Assembly: GCA_003854995.1 (NCBI GenBank)
Contig: RQOI01000415.1
Span: forward strand, 1-8,256
Reading direction: 5' to 3'
Length of the DNA: 8,256 nt
Source of the DNA: Candidatus Zhuqueibacterota bacterium
GTDB lineage: Bacteria > Zhuqueibacterota > Zhuqueibacteria > Residuimicrobiales > Krinioviventaceae
Shown here: positions 6,168 to 8,256 of the stretch, piece after piece
Numbering within the stretch: position 1 is the first letter of the stretch
Layout of the letters: each line of letters starts with the position of its first letter
Notes under the pieces: generated by a model
Seen by the model: the letters and a program-made list of their open reading frames with translations, nothing else
Database searches by the model: none
What the model was told of the DNA's origin: nothing
Made by a program: the position numbers and the translations under genes

Positions 6168-7809
6168 TGACAGATTCCCGTTTATCCGTATCGAGAAGGT
6201 CTATTTTATGCTGAATGGCGGCGCGGATAAAGTCTCGAAACAGCGGATGGGTGTCCAACACGCGCGACTTGAGTTCCGGATGGTACTGCACGCCGACAAA
6301 CCAGATGTGATCGGGCAATTCGATGACCTCAACGAGGCCGCTCTCCGGATTTCTGCCGGCGATGCGCATGCCGTGCTGCTGCAGCTGCTCGACATACGAG
6401 TTGTTGACCTCGTAGCGATGGCGATGCCGCTCCGAAATGGTCGTCTTGCCATACGCCCGATACGCGGTGCTGTCTTTTTCCAGCTTGCACTCCCAGGCGC
6501 CGAGGCGCATGGTGCCGCCCAGCTGGGTGACATCCACCTGTGTCTCCATCAGATCGATGACCGGATGCGGCGTCTTTGCATTGAATTCAGTGCTGTTGGC
6601 CTGCTCCAGACCACAGACATGCCTGGCAAATTCAATGACCGCGCACTGCAATCCGAGACAAATGCCAAAAAAAGGAATATTCGCGCAGCGCGCATAATGG
6701 ACAGCCACAATCTTGCCCTCACTGCCCCGTTCGCCAAAACCGCCCGGCACGAGCAGTCCCGAAATGTCAGTGAAATTCTTTCCAGCGTCAGCAAGACTCA
6801 TCTCTTCTGAATCCAGCCATTTGAGTTCCACCCTGGCGTCATTATCGACGCCGGCATGGACAAAGGCTTCAATGATCGATTTATAAGAATCGCGCAGCTC
6901 TGTGTATTTACCGCAGATGCCGATACGGATGAAAGTCGTTGGATTGTTGATTTTGTCGACAAACTTTTTCCAGCCGCTCAGATCGGCTTGCCTTTCCGGC
7001 AGACCGAGCCGTCGGGTCACTTTTTCCCCCACTGCATATTTTTGATAAGACAGGGGTATCTGGTAGATCGTGCTTTCGTCGCGCGCCTCGATGACCATCT
7101 CGGGCGAGACGGAACAGAACAGGGCAATTTTGTCGCGATCGGAATTCTCCAGCGGCCGGTCCGTGCGACAGAGCAGCATGTCCGGCTGCAGGCCGATCTC
7201 GCGCAGCTTCATGACAGAGTGCTGCGTCGGCTTGGTTTTCATCTCTCCCGAGTGGCTGAGATAGGGGATGAGGGTCAAATGGACGATCATGGTGTTGTCG
7301 CGGCCCTGATCCAGGATGAATTGGCGAATGGCTTCGAGAAACGGCTGGCCTTCGATATCTCCGACAGTGCCGCCCACTTCGACGAAGACGATGTCGTATT
7401 TTTTTGTATCGCCCACCTTGTGAATCCGGCGCTTGATCTCATCCGTAATGTGCGGTATGACCTGTACGGTCTTACCCAGATAGTCCCCTTTGCGTTCCCG
7501 CTTGATGACGGTCTCGTAAATTTGGCCGGCCGTGTGGTTGTTATCAGCCGTCATGTCAGTATCGATGAATCGCTCATAGTGCCCGAGATCGAGATCCGTC
7601 TCGACGCCATCGTCGGTCACATAGACTTCGCCGTGCTGGTAAGGGCTCATGGTGCCAGGATCGACGTTGAGATAGGGATCGAGCTTCATGATGGTCACAG
7701 CGTAGCCGCGCGCTTTCAGCAAGCGTCCGATGGACGCCGCAGCGATGCCCTTGCCGAGCGACGACACAACGCCGCCGGTGACGAATATGTATTTCACCGG
7801 CCTGCTCAT
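6145..7809 (-). CDS. pyrG: CTP synthase (glutamine hydrolysing)
   Basis: PyrG aminates UTP to CTP using ATP and ammonia from glutamine, the last step of de novo CTP synthesis. The 554 residues match the family (545 in E. coli). The synthetase half, about 1-275, has the P-loop TGGVVSSLGKG at 11-21, the Mg-binding DLDLGHYERF at 72-81 and EVGGTVGDIEG at 144-154. The class I glutamine amidotransferase half, from about 295, has VPGGFGERG at 354-362, the nucleophile Cys384 in FGICLG, RHRHRYEVN at 461-469, and His510 and Glu512 in QYHPE, completing the Cys-His-Glu triad. All catalytic residues are present. The ATG overlaps the kdsB stop (ATGA), and GGGAG lies 8 bases upstream. Its last 23 bases overlap the start of kdsA. 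Position next to kdsB fits a local need for CTP in CMP-Kdo formation, but the enzyme also serves RNA, DNA and phospholipid synthesis. Confidence 0.99.
   Translation of the reverse strand: MSRPVKYIFVTGGVVSSLGKGIAAASIGRLLKARGYAVTIMKLDPYLNVDPGTMSPYQHGEVYVTDDGVETDLDLGHYERFIDTDMTADNNHTAGQIYETVIKRERKGDYLGKTVQVIPHITDEIKRRIHKVGDTKKYDIVFVEVGGTVGDIEGQPFLEAIRQFILDQGRDNTMIVHLTLIPYLSHSGEMKTKPTQHSVMKLREIGLQPDMLLCRTDRPLENSDRDKIALFCSVSPEMVIEARDESTIYQIPLSYQKYAVGEKVTRRLGLPERQADLSGWKKFVDKINNPTTFIRIGICGKYTELRDSYKSIIEAFVHAGVDNDARVELKWLDSEEMSLADAGKNFTDISGLLVPGGFGERGSEGKIVAVHYARCANIPFFGICLGLQCAVIEFARHVCGLEQANSTEFNAKTPHPVIDLMETQVDVTQLGGTMRLGAWECKLEKDSTAYRAYGKTTISERHRHRYEVNNSYVEQLQQHGMRIAGRNPESGLVEVIELPDHIWFVGVQYHPELKSRVLDTHPLFRDFIRAAIQHKIDLLDTDKRESVNENPDCR
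6176..6179 (-). promoter_or_regulatory. Ribosome binding site of kdsA inside pyrG
   Basis: GGGA, read on the minus strand, stands 8 bases before the kdsA ATG and lies within the last codons of pyrG. It supports the start at 6167 and hence the 23-base overlap of the two genes. Confidence 0.55.
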
Positions 7810-8256
7810 CTGTTCAGCTCCCGCAAGCGCCTCTCGACCCGCTCGACATCATCCGGGACATCCACGCATATGGGCTGGACGTCGACAAAACCGACTTTAA
7901 TCCTGTAGCCGTTCTCCAACACGCGCAGCTGCTCGAGCTTTTCCGCCCGTTCGAGTGTGGAGATGGGTAATGTGGTCAACAGCAGTAGAAATTCTTTGCG
8001 GTAGGCATAGATGCCAATGTGGTCATAGTAGGGAAAATGGTCTGTCCATCTGCTTTTGTCGATGTCGCGCGCATAGGGGATGGCCGCGCGGGAAAAATAG
8101 AGCGCATCACGGTTTTTATCAATGACCACGCGAACGGTATGGGGATTATCGATTTCAGCGGCGTCAATGATCTTTCTGACGAGCGTCGCCATTGTTGTCG
8201 TCGCTTCCGCCAGCAGGGTATTCGTCAGCACATCGATGGCGTCGGGATCGATGAGA
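7806..8256 (-). CDS. kdsB: CMP-Kdo synthetase KdsB (C-terminal part, cut by window edge)
   Basis: KdsB (3-deoxy-manno-octulosonate cytidylyltransferase) joins Kdo to CMP from CTP, giving the activated sugar used by the Kdo transferase. The last 149 residues are visible, about 60 percent of a family protein of about 248; the N-terminus with the CTP-binding loop lies beyond base 8256. The reading frame is open to the window edge and starts there LIDPDAIDVL, matching the E. coli region PFIEPELINQV. It continues with MATLVRKIIDAAEIDNPHTV, VRVVIDKNRDALYFSRAAIPY (family motif ALYFSRA.IP), HIGIYAYRKEFLL, STLERAEKLEQLRVLENGY and VDVPDDVERVERRL, all diagnostic of KdsB. A GTG at 8231 could be mistaken for a start, but the conserved sequence continues upstream of it. 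The stop overlaps the pyrG ATG (ATGA), so the two are probably translated in a coupled way. Confidence 0.96.
   Translation of the reverse strand, partial: LIDPDAIDVLTNTLLAEATTTMATLVRKIIDAAEIDNPHTVRVVIDKNRDALYFSRAAIPYARDIDKSRWTDHFPYYDHIGIYAYRKEFLLLLTTLPISTLERAEKLEQLRVLENGYRIKVGFVDVQPICVDVPDDVERVERRLRELNR
7818..7822 (-). promoter_or_regulatory. Ribosome binding site of pyrG inside kdsB
   Basis: GGGAG on the minus strand, 8 bases before the pyrG ATG, is the clearest Shine-Dalgarno match in the window. It lies within the last codons of kdsB and fixes the pyrG start at 7809. Confidence 0.7.

Noticed and set aside
6856..7908. 350-codon open frame on the plus strand
   Set aside because: It is the antisense of pyrG and the end of kdsB, both with complete catalytic motifs. 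It shows no recognisable domain and no ribosome site, and its length follows from the codon use of the real genes.
8229..8231. GTG as a start for a short 141-residue KdsB
   Set aside because: The frame stays open and family-like upstream of it to the window edge (LIDPDAID), so this is an internal valine codon of a gene cut by the window.
1..8256. A previously undescribed system (defence, mobile, secondary metabolite)
   Set aside because: Every gene belongs to a known housekeeping family. There are no repeats of CRISPR type, transposase genes, inverted terminal repeats, toxin-antitoxin pairs or unexplained gaps over 56 bases.

Overview
This window is a dense, single-strand gene cluster. Every gene I can support lies on the minus strand, and read in the direction of transcription (from 8256 down to 1) the order is kdsB (5' end outside the window) - pyrG - kdsA - kdsD - lptC - lptA - lptB - rpoN - hslV (3' end outside the window). 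Four junctions overlap (kdsB/pyrG, pyrG/kdsA, lptC/lptA, lptB/lptA); three of these are ATGA start-stop overlaps. The other gaps are 6 to 56 bases, so there is no gene-free stretch of any size, and no tRNA, rRNA, CRISPR or mobile element was seen.

The first half of the operon makes Kdo, the sugar joining lipid A to the rest of LPS. KdsD turns ribulose-5-phosphate into arabinose-5-phosphate, KdsA condenses that with phosphoenolpyruvate to Kdo-8-phosphate, and KdsB activates Kdo with CTP. PyrG, the CTP synthase, sits between kdsB and kdsA and supplies the CTP. The Kdo-8-phosphate phosphatase gene kdsC, which usually follows kdsD, is absent here. The second half encodes LPS transport: LptC (here a predicted lipoprotein), an unusually long repeat-built LptA/OstA, and LptB, the ATPase of the inner-membrane extractor. 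rpoN (sigma-54) follows, as it does after lptB in many Gram-negatives. The gene after rpoN is hslV, the peptidase of the HslUV protease, rather than the usual hpf/ptsN.

The organism is a diderm, LPS-making bacterium with sigma-54 control. From memory, the order kdsB-pyrG-kdsA-kdsD-(kdsC)-lptC-lptA-lptB-rpoN resembles that of Deltaproteobacteria such as Geobacter. The 401-residue OstA-like protein, the lipoprotein form of LptC and the rpoN-hslV junction instead suggest a lineage of the FCB group or a neighbouring uncultured phylum (Calditrichota/KSB1-like). That placement is an inference and only moderately supported.

I found no new defence, mobile or regulatory system. The window is a conserved housekeeping region. 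The points worth a second look are the missing kdsC, the long periodic LptA, the lipoprotein LptC, the non-AUG start of kdsD and the rpoN-hslV junction.
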